Shown here: positions 5,033 through 5,033 of the stretch, in pieces
Numbering within the stretch: the first letter of the stretch is position 1
How the letters are laid out: the number at the start of each line of letters is the position of its first letter
Source of the DNA: Firmicutes bacterium UBA7709
Lineage (GTDB): Bacteria; Bacillota_A; Clostridia; Peptostreptococcales; Anaerovoracaceae
Reading direction: 5' to 3'
Assembly (NCBI GenBank): GCA_002482405.1
Contig: DLFX01000013.1
Location: 1-5,033, forward strand
Length of the DNA: 5,033 nt
Program-made: the position numbers and the translations under genes
The notes under the pieces: model-generated
The model's input: the letters and a program-made list of their open reading frames with translations, nothing else
What the model was told of the DNA's origin: nothing
The model's database searches: none

Positions 5033-5033
5033 C

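Overview
The window looks like a chromosomal segment of a low-to-mid-GC Gram-positive bacterium, most likely a Clostridia/Lachnospiraceae-type Firmicute. The grounds are strong AGGAGGG-type ribosome binding sites, a SleB-type cell-wall hydrolase, a Bacillus-length NagB, a corrinoid-methyltransferase-like UroD-family protein and a divergent FtsH paralogue. This placement is an inference from gene content and style; there is no rRNA or other marker gene here.

Layout. Five protein genes are visible, two of them cut by the window edges. Reading leftward on the minus strand from about 2550 are nagB (glucosamine-6-phosphate deaminase, 1753-2472), a membrane-anchored SleB-like peptidoglycan hydrolase (668-1588) and the N-terminal 199 residues of a UroD/MtaA-family protein (1-597). 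On the plus strand, divergent from nagB, is a 697-residue FtsH-family AAA+ zinc metalloprotease (2726-4819). A convergent minus-strand membrane-protein gene enters from the right edge, and only its last 50 residues (4880-5032) are present. A 21-bp perfect hairpin (4825-4871) separates the two convergent genes.

Regulatory DNA. The 253-bp nagB/ftsH interval holds two good, non-overlapping, divergent sigma-A-type promoters (TTGACA-17-TATCAT for nagB, TTGAAA-17-TAGAAT for ftsH). Each has a small palindrome in its spacer. Weaker promoter candidates precede the SleB-like and UroD-family genes. A weak hairpin follows the SleB-like stop codon.

How the genes fit together. NagB channels amino-sugar phosphate, as released from peptidoglycan or chitin-type sugars, into glycolysis. 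The SleB-like protein cuts peptidoglycan outside the membrane. FtsH-type proteases control membrane-protein quality. A cell-envelope turnover theme is possible, but nothing in the sequence proves that these genes share a pathway, and their promoters look separate. The most unusual gene is the FtsH paralogue: it has a signal-peptide-like N-terminus, an enlarged extracytoplasmic region with a 27-bp tandem repeat, and several departures from FtsH consensus, yet all catalytic residues are kept. I see no tRNA, rRNA, CRISPR array, insertion sequence or phage gene, and no clear case for an entirely new system.
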